Assembly: GCA_964599655.1 (NCBI GenBank)
Contig: CAZRGV010000098.1
Location: 1 to 24,279, forward strand
Source of the DNA: CAZRGV01 sp964599655
GTDB lineage: Bacteria; Planctomycetota; Planctomycetia; Isosphaerales; Isosphaeraceae
Length of the DNA: 24,279 bases
Reading direction: 5' to 3'
Part shown: piece by piece, positions 16,120 through 22,120 of the stretch
Numbering within the stretch: the stretch's first letter is position 1
How the letters are laid out: each line of letters opens with the position of its first letter
The notes under the pieces: generated by a model
Told to the model about the DNA's origin: nothing
Seen by the model: only the letters and a program-made list of their open reading frames with translations
The model's database searches: none
Made by a program: the position numbers and the translations under genes

Positions 16120-17655
16120 ATGTCTTCGTCCTCGTCGATGGCTCTCGAACCACGCTCGGAACGGCCGACGCCTCGACCATCGCCCCGCCTTGGCCGTCGC
16201 GCCTTGGTCGTGGGCAGCGGATTCGGAGGGCTCGCCGCGGCCATCCGGCTTCAGGCCAAGGGGTACGAGACCACGATTCTCGAGATGCGCGACAAACCCG
16301 GCGGCCGGGCGTACGTCTTCGAGGATCAAGGATTCGTCTTCGACGCCGGGCCCACGATCATCACGGTCCCCTTCCTCTTTCACGAGCTGGCCGAGGTGGC
16401 CGGCAAGCGGCTCGACGACTACGTCTCGATCGTTCCCTGCGACCCGTATTACCGCATCTACTTCGACGATGGCCGCACGTTCGACTACGTGGGAGACCCC
16501 GCCCGGTTCGAGGCCGAGATCGCCCGGTTCAACCCAGACGATCTGGACGGCTATCGCCGCTTCGCGGCCTACACGTCCAAGGTGTTCGACCGGGCCTTCA
16601 CCGACCTGGCGGCCCATTCGTTCGACTCCTTCTGGGAAATGATCAAGGTCGCCCCCGACCTGCTCCGGCTCCGGGCCGAGCAGTCGGTCTACCACCGGGT
16701 GAGCACGTTCATCAAGGATCCCGCGCTCCGGGTGGCCCTGTCGTTCGAGCCGCTGCTGATCGGCGGCAATCCGCTTCGCTCGTCGGCCATCTACGCGATG
16801 ATTCACCACCTGGAAAAGACCTGGGGCGTCCACTTCGCGATGGGAGGCACCGGAGCCCTGGTCCGTGGCCTGGTCCGTCTGTTCGAGGACATCGGGGGCC
16901 GGATCGAGCTCAACGCGCGGGTCCAGGAGATCGAGGTCGAGCACGGCAAGGTCCGCGGCTGCCGGCTCGAATCGGGCGCGTTCTTCCCGGCCGATGTGGT
17001 CGTTTCCAATGGCGACGTGGCCAACACCTACCGCAAGCTGATTCGCCCCGAGCATCGCCGCAAGTGGACCGACCAACGGCTGGAACGAATGCGGTATGCC
17101 ATGTCCCTGTTCGTCATTTACTTCGGCACGGATCGGACCTATCCCCATTTGCCGCACCACGCGATCGTCCTCGGCCCGCGCTACGAGGGGCTTCTGGGCG
17201 ATATCTTCGACCGCAAGGTCGTCGCCGACGACTTCTCCCTTTACCTCCACACGCCCACCCGCACCGACCCGAGCCTGGCTCCACCCGGAAGTGAGTGCTT
17301 TTATGTGCTCAGCCCCGTTCCGCATCTGGGAGGCGGGCAGAACTGGGACGAAATCAAGGACGCCTACGCCGACCGCATTCTCGCCTCGCTCGAGAAAGAG
17401 CACCTCGTGCCCGACCTGAGAAAACACCTTGTCACCAAACGGATCTTCACGCCCAAGGATTTCGAAACCACGCTGGACGCCTATCTCGGTTCCGCGTTCC
17501 AGTTCGAGCCCGTTCTGACCCAGAGCGCCTGGTTCCGGCCGCACAACAAGAGCGAGGACGTGGAAAACCTGTTCTTCGTCGGTGCCGGCACGCACCCCGG
17601 CGCGGGCCTTCCGGGCGTTGTCAGCAGCGCCAAGGTGCTCGACAAGTTCGTTTGA
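16120..17655 (+). CDS. crtI: Phytoene desaturase / carotenoid desaturase CrtI-type
   Basis: An FAD-dependent carotenoid desaturase, membrane-associated, which introduces conjugated double bonds into phytoene. The 511-residue protein has the dinucleotide-binding motif GSGFGG (32-37) followed by KPGGRAY, the early DAGPTIITVP segment, and the C-terminal NLFFVGAGTHPGAGLPGV, all typical of CrtI/CrtN/CrtD proteins. Length is usual for CrtI. The exact start is uncertain: ATG 16120 has GAGG only 1 nt away, and ATG 16138 is also possible; both precede a disordered Ser/Pro/Arg stretch. The stop is immediately followed by the phytoene synthase ATG. It could do the later CrtD-type desaturation as well, since no second desaturase gene is in the cluster. 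Confidence 0.92.
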   Translation: MSSSSSMALEPRSERPTPRPSPRLGRRALVVGSGFGGLAAAIRLQAKGYETTILEMRDKPGGRAYVFEDQGFVFDAGPTIITVPFLFHELAEVAGKRLDDYVSIVPCDPYYRIYFDDGRTFDYVGDPARFEAEIARFNPDDLDGYRRFAAYTSKVFDRAFTDLAAHSFDSFWEMIKVAPDLLRLRAEQSVYHRVSTFIKDPALRVALSFEPLLIGGNPLRSSAIYAMIHHLEKTWGVHFAMGGTGALVRGLVRLFEDIGGRIELNARVQEIEVEHGKVRGCRLESGAFFPADVVVSNGDVANTYRKLIRPEHRRKWTDQRLERMRYAMSLFVIYFGTDRTYPHLPHHAIVLGPRYEGLLGDIFDRKVVADDFSLYLHTPTRTDPSLAPPGSECFYVLSPVPHLGGGQNWDEIKDAYADRILASLEKEHLVPDLRKHLVTKRIFTPKDFETTLDAYLGSAFQFEPVLTQSAWFRPHNKSEDVENLFFVGAGTHPGAGLPGVVSSAKVLDKFV

Positions 17656-18612
17656 ATGAACCAGGCAATCGAGCGGATCGAAGATCAAGGCCGACCGATG
17701 CGTTCCCCAACGACTTGGCTCCCAGAACCCGGACGGGTTTCCCACGCCCGAGGCGCTCGGGCCTGTCGACGGATCACCCGCGAATACGCCAGGACGTTCT
17801 ACCTCGCCTCCCATTGCCTGCCCCGCGGAACGCGCTCTCATGCCTACGCCGTCTACGGATTCTGCCGATGGGCCGACAACGGCGTCGACGACGCCCCGAG
17901 CGTGGAGGACGCCTCGAGGCGGCTCGAACACGCCCGTGAGGTTCTGGCCCTGGCCTATGACGACACCCCCGCGCCCCCCGGCCTGCTCGCATTCCGCCGC
18001 ACGGTCCGGGAACGAGCCATTCCCCGCCGCCTCTTCGACGACCTGCTCGATGGCATGGCGATGGATCTGACCACCAACCGCTATGCCAACTTCGAGGCGC
18101 TCGAGCTCTACTGCTATCGCGTGGCGTCGGTCGTCGGCCTGATGATGACCCACGTTTTCGGCTACCGACACCCCCGCTGTCTGCCTCGAGCCCTGGCGCT
18201 CGGCACGGCGATGCAGCTCACGAACATCCTTCGCGACGTGGCCGAAGACCTGCAGCGCGGTCGCGTCTATCTGCCCCAAGACGAGTTGGCCCGATTTGGC
18301 GTCACGGAGGCGCAACTCCGAGAAGGTCGAGTCGACGACAACTTCCGGGCCTTGATGCGATTCCAGATCGAACGGGCCCGAGCCTACTACGACGACGCCG
18401 AGGCGGGAATTCCCGACCTGCTGGGCCGGTCGAGCCGCCTGACCGTCCGCGTGATGGGCCGGCTCTACGGCGGCATCCTGGGCGAGATCGAGCGACTCGA
18501 CTACGATGTGTTCCGCGCTCGTGCTCACGTTCCCAACGCCCGGAAGCTCCGATTGCTTGCGGCCTGCCAGCTTCAAACCTGGACCGAGGCCGTCCGGGGT
18601 TTCTGGGTCTGA
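17656..18612 (+). CDS. crtB: Phytoene synthase CrtB
   Basis: A squalene/phytoene synthase family enzyme that condenses two GGPP to phytoene at the membrane surface. The 318-residue protein has the first Asp motif DNGVD (74-78, in FCRWADNGVDD) and the second DVAED (194-198, in LTNILRDVAEDLQRGRVYLP). The form of the second motif and the flanking sequence are typical of phytoene synthases. ATG 17656 follows the crtI stop with no spacer. An in-frame ATG at 17698 has a better placed AAGG 7 nt upstream, so the true N-terminus may be 14 residues shorter; the conserved fold starts after either. Context (crtE, crtI, crtC) supports phytoene rather than squalene. Confidence 0.94.
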   Translation: MNQAIERIEDQGRPMRSPTTWLPEPGRVSHARGARACRRITREYARTFYLASHCLPRGTRSHAYAVYGFCRWADNGVDDAPSVEDASRRLEHAREVLALAYDDTPAPPGLLAFRRTVRERAIPRRLFDDLLDGMAMDLTTNRYANFEALELYCYRVASVVGLMMTHVFGYRHPRCLPRALALGTAMQLTNILRDVAEDLQRGRVYLPQDELARFGVTEAQLREGRVDDNFRALMRFQIERARAYYDDAEAGIPDLLGRSSRLTVRVMGRLYGGILGEIERLDYDVFRARAHVPNARKLRLLAACQLQTWTEAVRGFWV

Positions 18613-18661
18613 ACCTCACCTGGCCGGCCATCGCCGGCCCCTTGTCCCTCTGGAAACCCCC

Positions 18662-19702
18662 TTGCCATCGCTCGATCCCGACCGATTCCTGAACTTCTCA
18701 ACTCCTGGGGCCCAGGAGTGGTGGTACTTCGACGCGATCAGCGACGACGGTCGCGATGCCCTGGTCGTCGTCTGGTACGCGGCCTTGCCGTTCGATCCCG
18801 ACTATGGAGTCGCGGCGATCCGGCATCGGAAGGACCCGGCCCGACATCCCGCGCCTCACGCACTCGACCACTGCGCGTTCGGCCTGAGCTGGTATCGAGA
18901 CGGAAAGACCGTCGCCTACGCGCTGAATGGCTTCCGCCGAGGCGACTTCGCGCATCGCACCGATCCGTTCCTGGTCGATGTGGCGGGCAACCGGCTGGAG
19001 CGAGGGCCGGGCGGCTACCGGCTTCGGGTTGAGACGCCCGCCTCGAATGGACGGCAGCGGATCTCCGCCGATCTGACGTTCGAGCCCTCCCCGGCGACCG
19101 CTCCTCTGGAATGCAACCTGGGCGATCCGGAGTCCCCCCACCTCTGGATCGTCGCGGCGGCGGATTGCCGGGTCGAGGGACACGTCGCCAGGGATGGTCG
19201 GAGATCGGCCGCCCTGGCCTTTCGGGGCCGAGGCTACCACGACCACAACGCCGGAGCCGAGGAGATCTCGATGGCCATGAGGCGCTGGCAATGGGGCCGC
19301 GTTCATGCCGGGCCAACGACCCAGATTTACTACCACGCCGAGCCCCGGTCGGGCGCCTCGAAATCGCTCTGGATCACCTGCCGAGAGGGATGTCCCGAAC
19401 AGGTTCGGGAGCGTGTCACGGTCTTCGAAAACTCCCGTCGCCGTAACGCGTTCGGGCTCCGCTTCAACGATCGGCTTCAGATCGACGACGGTTCCGAGCG
19501 ATTGCGGCGACGGAACCGCCAATGCGTCGACGACGGCCCGTTCTACCGCCGTTGGATCGCCGGCTTCGAGGTCGAAACGGACAACCATCACGAGCCCGCC
19601 GACCCGTCGCCCGGAATCTGCGAACTGCTGGATACCGGCAACCTCAACCGGCCGCTGTTCAACTGGATGATCCCCTTCCGGCTCAAGCGGCCAGACCGTT
19701 GA
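18662..19702 (+). CDS. crtC: Carotenoid 1,2-hydratase CrtC-type (hydroxyneurosporene synthase)
   Basis: CrtC adds water across the terminal 1,2 double bond of acyclic carotenoids, giving tertiary hydroxyl ends. The family motifs are clear: QEWWYFDAISDDG near the N-terminus and FRGRGYHDHNAG in the middle, where the His/Asp-rich loop is part of the active region. The open frame continues upstream into crtB, but I propose TTG 18662, 49 nt after the crtB stop, with GGA 8 nt upstream; the 346 residues are in the usual range. An ATG at 18506 inside crtB is possible but has no ribosome site and would add non-conserved residues. The enzyme implies an acyclic, hydroxylated carotenoid product. Confidence 0.85.
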   Translation: MPSLDPDRFLNFSTPGAQEWWYFDAISDDGRDALVVVWYAALPFDPDYGVAAIRHRKDPARHPAPHALDHCAFGLSWYRDGKTVAYALNGFRRGDFAHRTDPFLVDVAGNRLERGPGGYRLRVETPASNGRQRISADLTFEPSPATAPLECNLGDPESPHLWIVAAADCRVEGHVARDGRRSAALAFRGRGYHDHNAGAEEISMAMRRWQWGRVHAGPTTQIYYHAEPRSGASKSLWITCREGCPEQVRERVTVFENSRRRNAFGLRFNDRLQIDDGSERLRRRNRQCVDDGPFYRRWIAGFEVETDNHHEPADPSPGICELLDTGNLNRPLFNWMIPFRLKRPDR

Positions 19703-19824
19703 GTCGGGAGGTGCCCCCGAGAAAACCAGAAAGATTCCGTCGCCTGGAACGAAATCACTGTCGGCCCAACCGTGGCGTTCTCGACTAATTGCTTGGAAAG
19801 GCCGAGGAACGGCCGGCGTCACCG

Positions 19825-19842
19825 GTTGAAACCGGATTCAAC
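19825..19842 (+). promoter_or_regulatory. Hairpin with GGA loop before the csrA ribosome site, possible CsrA autoregulatory site
   Basis: GTTGAA, loop ACCGGA, TTCAAC: a perfect 6-pair stem whose loop ends in GGA. A second GGA (19848-19850) lies in the Shine-Dalgarno region AGGGAGGG. CsrA proteins bind GGA in hairpin loops and at ribosome sites, and csrA autoregulation by this route is known in E. coli. The application here is inference. Confidence 0.4.
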
Positions 19843-19857
19843 TCCAGGGAGGGTGTC

Positions 19858-20088
19858 ATGCTGGTCCTGAGCCGTAAGTTACGAGACGCCATCGTGATCG
19901 GCGATGAGATTCGAATTACAGTCGTTCGGATCGATCGCAATCAGGTGCGTCTCGGAATCGAAGCGCCCGAGCATATCGCGGTGTTGCGTCACGAGTTGCA
20001 TCTCGACCTCGAAGAGCAGATGGCCCAGGCCGCCTGGTCCGAGGAACCGACGCACCACCTTACGCACGATCGGCCGTGCCGGGGCTGA
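19858..20088 (+). CDS. csrA: Carbon storage regulator CsrA (RsmA)
   Basis: A small RNA-binding homodimeric regulator that binds GGA motifs in mRNA leaders and changes translation or stability. The 76-residue protein starts MLVLSRKLRDAIVIGDEI and continues with VVRIDRNQVRLGIEAPEHIAVLRHEL, nearly the family consensus over the first 50 residues. It then has a non-conserved His-rich C-terminal tail (THHLTHD). The ATG at 19858 is preceded by a strong AGGGAGGG at 4 nt. It is monocistronic as far as can be seen, 155 bp after crtC and 917 bp before the DAHP synthase gene. In many bacteria CsrA is countered by FliW; no fliW or flagellar gene is in this window. Confidence 0.96.
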   Translation: MLVLSRKLRDAIVIGDEIRITVVRIDRNQVRLGIEAPEHIAVLRHELHLDLEEQMAQAAWSEEPTHHLTHDRPCRG

Positions 20089-20143
20089 GAACCCGCGCCT
20101 CTCTTGCCCGACCGGCCAATCCACCGAGCTCCTCTCGCTTCGG

Positions 20144-20178
20144 CGGGACGGGGCTCGGGCCCTTTTGCGCCCCGCCCG
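20144..20178 (+). terminator. Stable hairpin after csrA
   Basis: CGGG-A-CGGGGC, 14-nt loop, GCCCCG-CCCG: ten pairs with one bulged A, 56 nt after the csrA stop. No T-run follows the stem (the only TTTT is in the loop, after the smaller inner stem GGGC-TCGG-GCCC). It is possibly the csrA terminator or a 3'-end stabiliser. Confidence 0.4.
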
Positions 20179-20321
20179 CGGGTCGTCGGGCTCGCAACCC
20201 TTGAAGAACCCGCCTCTTGCGCGGGGATCAAGAGCGCGGATTGCGCCCGTGAGGCGGCCTCTGCGTGTGGCCAGAACGCCCCGTGAGGTCGAGAAATCGG
20301 CCCGAACGGCCGGGTGCCCCG

Positions 20322-20349
20322 TTGATCCCTCGGGACGGATCGCTATAGT
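20322..20349 (+). promoter_or_regulatory. Sigma-70-like promoter in the csrA-aroF gap
   Basis: TTGATC, 16 nt, TATAGT: four of six and five of six consensus bases. It is the best promoter match I see in the gap. A transcript from about 20356 would contain the 10-codon ORF, the hairpins and the aromatic leader peptide. Confidence 0.5.
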
Positions 20350-20485
20350 AATGATGTCGGCACGGATACACACCCGGCGCCGGCTCGGGTCGCACGCAAC
20401 GTGGTGCGGCAGGACTAGGGCCCGCGACCGCTCGAGGCTGGACTCCCGCGGGAACGGGGTGTCTTATCCGAAGGGAGGTGATCGC

Positions 20486-20518
20486 GTGTGTAGTGAGAAC
20501 CAGAGGCGGCTCGCCTAA
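20486..20518 (+). CDS. Possible 10-codon ORF with an extreme Shine-Dalgarno match
   Basis: GTG-initiated ORF for the peptide MCSENQRRLA, ending TAA at 20516-20518. Upstream, GGAGGTGATC (20474-20483) is a ten-base match to the complement of the conserved 16S rRNA 3' end, with AA two bases further out also matching; the GGAGG core is 7 nt before the GTG. A strong hairpin begins at the base after the stop codon. A longer reading of the same frame from ATG 20351 gives 55 residues but lacks a ribosome site and would start inside the expected transcript start region. I do not recognise the peptide. It could be a regulatory upstream ORF or chance. Confidence 0.35.
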   Translation: MCSENQRRLA

Positions 20519-20550
20519 CGGCAGCCGACGGGTTGCCCGTCGGGCAGCCG
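20519..20550 (+). terminator. Strong hairpin directly after the 10-codon ORF
   Basis: Outer CGGC/GCCG (519-522 with 547-550 of the 20-kb block) and inner CCGACGGG, loop TTG, CCCGTCGG make 12 pairs with a small internal loop. It is followed by CATCCTTCTTG, a poor U-tract, so it may terminate weakly or serve as a regulatory structure. Confidence 0.4.
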
Positions 20551-20576
20551 CATCCTTCTTGTCCGCTAGATTTGAT

Positions 20577-20615
20577 GGTCCGGCCGTGCCGGGAAATCTG
20601 GCCTCCGGCCGGACC
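20577..20615 (+). other. Long perfect-stem RNA hairpin
   Basis: GGTCCGGCCG pairs with CGGCCGGACC without mismatch (10 pairs). Inside, GCCGG pairs with CTGGC around a GAAAT loop. No T-run follows. It lies between the 10-codon ORF and the aromatic leader; its role is unknown. Confidence 0.5.
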
Positions 20616-20634
20616 TGACATACATTCGGAAGCC

Positions 20635-20640
20635 TACAAT
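20635..20640 (+). promoter_or_regulatory. Possible -10 element for the aromatic leader transcript
   Basis: TACAAT matches five of six bases of the -10 consensus. CTGACA (20615-20620) resembles a -35 box but is only 14 nt away, which is short. If used, transcription would start near 20647, about 27 nt before the leader ATG, as is usual for attenuator leaders. Confidence 0.3.
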
Positions 20641-20673
20641 CAGAGGACGTGTCTCGCTCTGAGACGACCCGCG

Positions 20674-20790
20674 ATGAACCTGGACCGACCTTCCGCCCAT
20701 CCCGAGATCGTGGAAACCCATCGAGGGTGGTGGTATTGGTCGTTTACGGGGTTCCTTGACGCGGGTCGCCGGGACGGGGGCGACGTCTGA
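20674..20790 (+). CDS. Aromatic leader peptide of the DAHP synthase attenuator
   Basis: A 38-codon ORF starting at ATG 20674 and ending TGA at 20788-20790. Residues 16-27 read HRGWWYWSFTGF: three Trp, one Tyr and two Phe within nine residues, and no other aromatic residues elsewhere. This density is the hallmark of leader peptides for aromatic amino-acid operons. The stop is 26 nt before a perfect terminator stem, and the next gene is DAHP synthase, the entry step of aromatic synthesis. The ribosome site is weak (GAGACGA about 7-9 nt upstream). The frame is open further upstream, but the other in-frame starts have no better signal. The leader function is inference from composition and context; I know of no described planctomycete example. 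Confidence 0.75.
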   Translation: MNLDRPSAHPEIVETHRGWWYWSFTGFLDAGRRDGGDV

Positions 20791-20862
20791 AGCCACAGCC
20801 CCCGCAATGAGCCACAAAAGGCCCCGGGACCTCAACACTGGTCCCGGGGCCTTTGTTTTTTT
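20728..20862 (+). promoter_or_regulatory. Predicted ribosome-mediated transcription attenuator upstream of DAHP synthase
   Basis: The aromatic codons TGG TGG TAT TGG TCG TTT occupy 20728-20745. Segment 20763-20773 (GGGTC-G-CCGGG) can pair with 20823-20832 (CCCGG-GACCT), nine Watson-Crick pairs plus one G-T and one bulge. That pairing uses most of the 5' arm of the terminator. A ribosome stalled on the Trp/Tyr codons would leave this segment free; one that reaches the stop would crowd it. A short competing stem, GTTCC (20751-20755) with GGGAC (20771-20775), could play the protector role. All pairings are by eye. Confidence 0.65.
20817..20862 (+). terminator. Intrinsic terminator (attenuator) before DAHP synthase
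   Basis: AAAGGCCCCGGGACC (20817-20831), loop TCAACACT, then the exact reverse complement (20840-20854), then G and seven Ts (20856-20862). The 15-pair perfect stem and T-run make this the strongest terminator in the window. It points into the DAHP synthase gene, whose start is 143 bp further on, and no other full-length gene precedes it, so it is best read as the attenuator. Confidence 0.9.
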
Positions 20863-21005
20863 GGGTTTGGATCGGATTGGCCCTGGATTCTGGACTCCGG
20901 CATCGGTGAACGGGAAGACGCCGCGACGCGGCCGGGCCCCAACGCCGGAGAGCCGACCCCTTCCGCCGCTCGAAAGGCGGCCCTACTCTCGGAGGACGGG
21001 ACACC

Positions 21006-22019
21006 GTGATCGTCGTGATGAAGTCGGACGCGACATCCGCGGAGATTGACCACATGGTCGAGCATATCCGCTCGCTCGGCCTGTCGCCGCAGGTCATTCG
21101 CGGCACGCACCAGACCGTCGTCGCCGCCATTGGCGAGGAGCGCGTGGGACTGGTCGAGGCCCTCGAACCGGCTCCCGGGGTCGAGAAGGTCTTGCCGATC
21201 ATGGCGCCCTACAAGCGGGCGTCCTCGGAACTCAAGGCCGAGCGGACCGTGGTCAAGACCCGGAGCCTCGAGGTGGGCGGCAACAAGGTCGCGGTGATTG
21301 CCGGCCCTTGCTCGGTGGAGAGCGAAGAGCAGATCGTCTCGCTGGCCAAAACGCTCAGGGACAAGGGGGCCTCGGGACTTCGAGGCGGCGCGTTCAAGCC
21401 GAGGACCAGCCCGTACAGCTTCCAGGGACACAAGGAGGACGGCCTCAAGATGCTGGCCGCCGCCCGAGACGCCACCGGACTGGCAATCGTCACCGAGGTC
21501 ATGGCTCCCGAGCATGTGCCCCTGGTCGCCGAGTACGCCGACGTCCTCCAGATCGGCGCCCGGAACATGCAGAATTACCAGCTTCTTCAAGCGGTCGGAG
21601 ACAGCGGCAAGCCGGCGCTTCTGAAGCGGGGCATGTCGGCCACGATGGACGAGTTCCTGCTGGCCGCCGAGTACATCCTCGACCGCGGCAACCCGAACGT
21701 CATGCTCTGCGAGCGCGGCATCCGCACGTTCGAGGACCACACGCGATTCACCTTGCCCCTCGCGGCGGTTCCCTATCTTCACGACAAGAGCCACCTGCCC
21801 GTGGTGGTCGACCCCTCGCACGGCACGGGCAAGTCGAAGCTGGTCCTTCCGATGGCCAAGGCCGCTGTCGCCGCCGGCGCGGACGCCCTGATCATCGAGG
21901 TCCACGACGACCCCGAACACGCCATGAGCGACGGCGCCCAGACCATCACACCGGTCGCCTTCGCCCAGATGATGGCCCAGTGCCGCCGCATCGCCGAGGC
22001 GATCGACCGGACCCTGTAA
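21006..22019 (+). CDS. aroF: 3-deoxy-7-phosphoheptulonate (DAHP) synthase, class I-beta
   Basis: This enzyme joins phosphoenolpyruvate and erythrose 4-phosphate, the first step of the shikimate pathway to Trp, Tyr and Phe. The 337-residue protein matches the Thermotoga-type enzyme. It has an N-terminal ferredoxin-like regulatory domain (about 1-70), then the barrel with AGPCSVE (99-105), RGGAFKPRTSPYSFQG (126-141) and VVVDPSHGTG (266-275). The metal ligands fall at Cys102, His272, Glu298 and Asp309. In the Thermotoga enzyme the N-terminal domain gives feedback inhibition by Tyr and Phe, so allosteric control is likely here too. The GTG start at 21006 has GGAGG 10 nt upstream. The attenuator upstream would add control by tRNA charging. 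Confidence 0.96.
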   Translation: MIVVMKSDATSAEIDHMVEHIRSLGLSPQVIRGTHQTVVAAIGEERVGLVEALEPAPGVEKVLPIMAPYKRASSELKAERTVVKTRSLEVGGNKVAVIAGPCSVESEEQIVSLAKTLRDKGASGLRGGAFKPRTSPYSFQGHKEDGLKMLAAARDATGLAIVTEVMAPEHVPLVAEYADVLQIGARNMQNYQLLQAVGDSGKPALLKRGMSATMDEFLLAAEYILDRGNPNVMLCERGIRTFEDHTRFTLPLAAVPYLHDKSHLPVVVDPSHGTGKSKLVLPMAKAAVAAGADALIIEVHDDPEHAMSDGAQTITPVAFAQMMAQCRRIAEAIDRTL

Positions 22020-22034
22020 GGAAACCCCGGGCCG

Positions 22035-22062
22035 ACGCGGCGCTGACTGGCCAGCGCCGCGT
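22035..22062. terminator. Terminator-like hairpin between convergent genes
   Basis: ACGCGGCGCTG, loop ACTGGC, CAGCGCCGCGT: a perfect 11-pair stem 15 nt after the DAHP synthase stop and 58 nt from the end of the opposing gene. The T-run is short (TTCC), but position and stem suggest shared termination. Confidence 0.55.
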
Positions 22063-22120
22063 TCCGTGCCTCGGGCGGGACCTCGGTGAAAATCCGCCGA
22101 TCCTTCAATCCGACGTCCGC

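Noticed and set aside
15922..18576. An 884-codon open frame on the minus strand across the carotenoid genes
   Set aside because: It is antisense to crtI and crtB, whose motifs are unambiguous; long antisense frames are common in GC-rich coding DNA.
18506..18661. Extended N-terminus for crtC overlapping crtB by 107 nt
   Set aside because: The extension is read from within the crtB coding sequence, has no ribosome site and shows no CrtC-like residues; a TTG start at 18662 fits better.
20351..20518. A 55-residue ORF from ATG 20351 ending at the same stop as the 10-codon ORF
   Set aside because: It begins almost at the predicted transcription start, has no ribosome site, and is Arg-rich with the composition of out-of-frame GC-rich DNA.
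20471..20518. The SD-rich tract and CSENQRRLA-stop as part of a tmRNA
   Set aside because: No tRNA-like ends or T-loop sequence are found around it, and the tag does not end in the usual Leu-Ala-Ala.
20792..20815. Resemblance of ACAGCCCCCGCAATGAGCCAC to part of a cobalamin riboswitch
   Set aside because: Only the short GCAGCCCCCGC-like piece is similar; I find no B12 box or the other conserved loops nearby, and the segment is explained by the spacer between leader stop and terminator.
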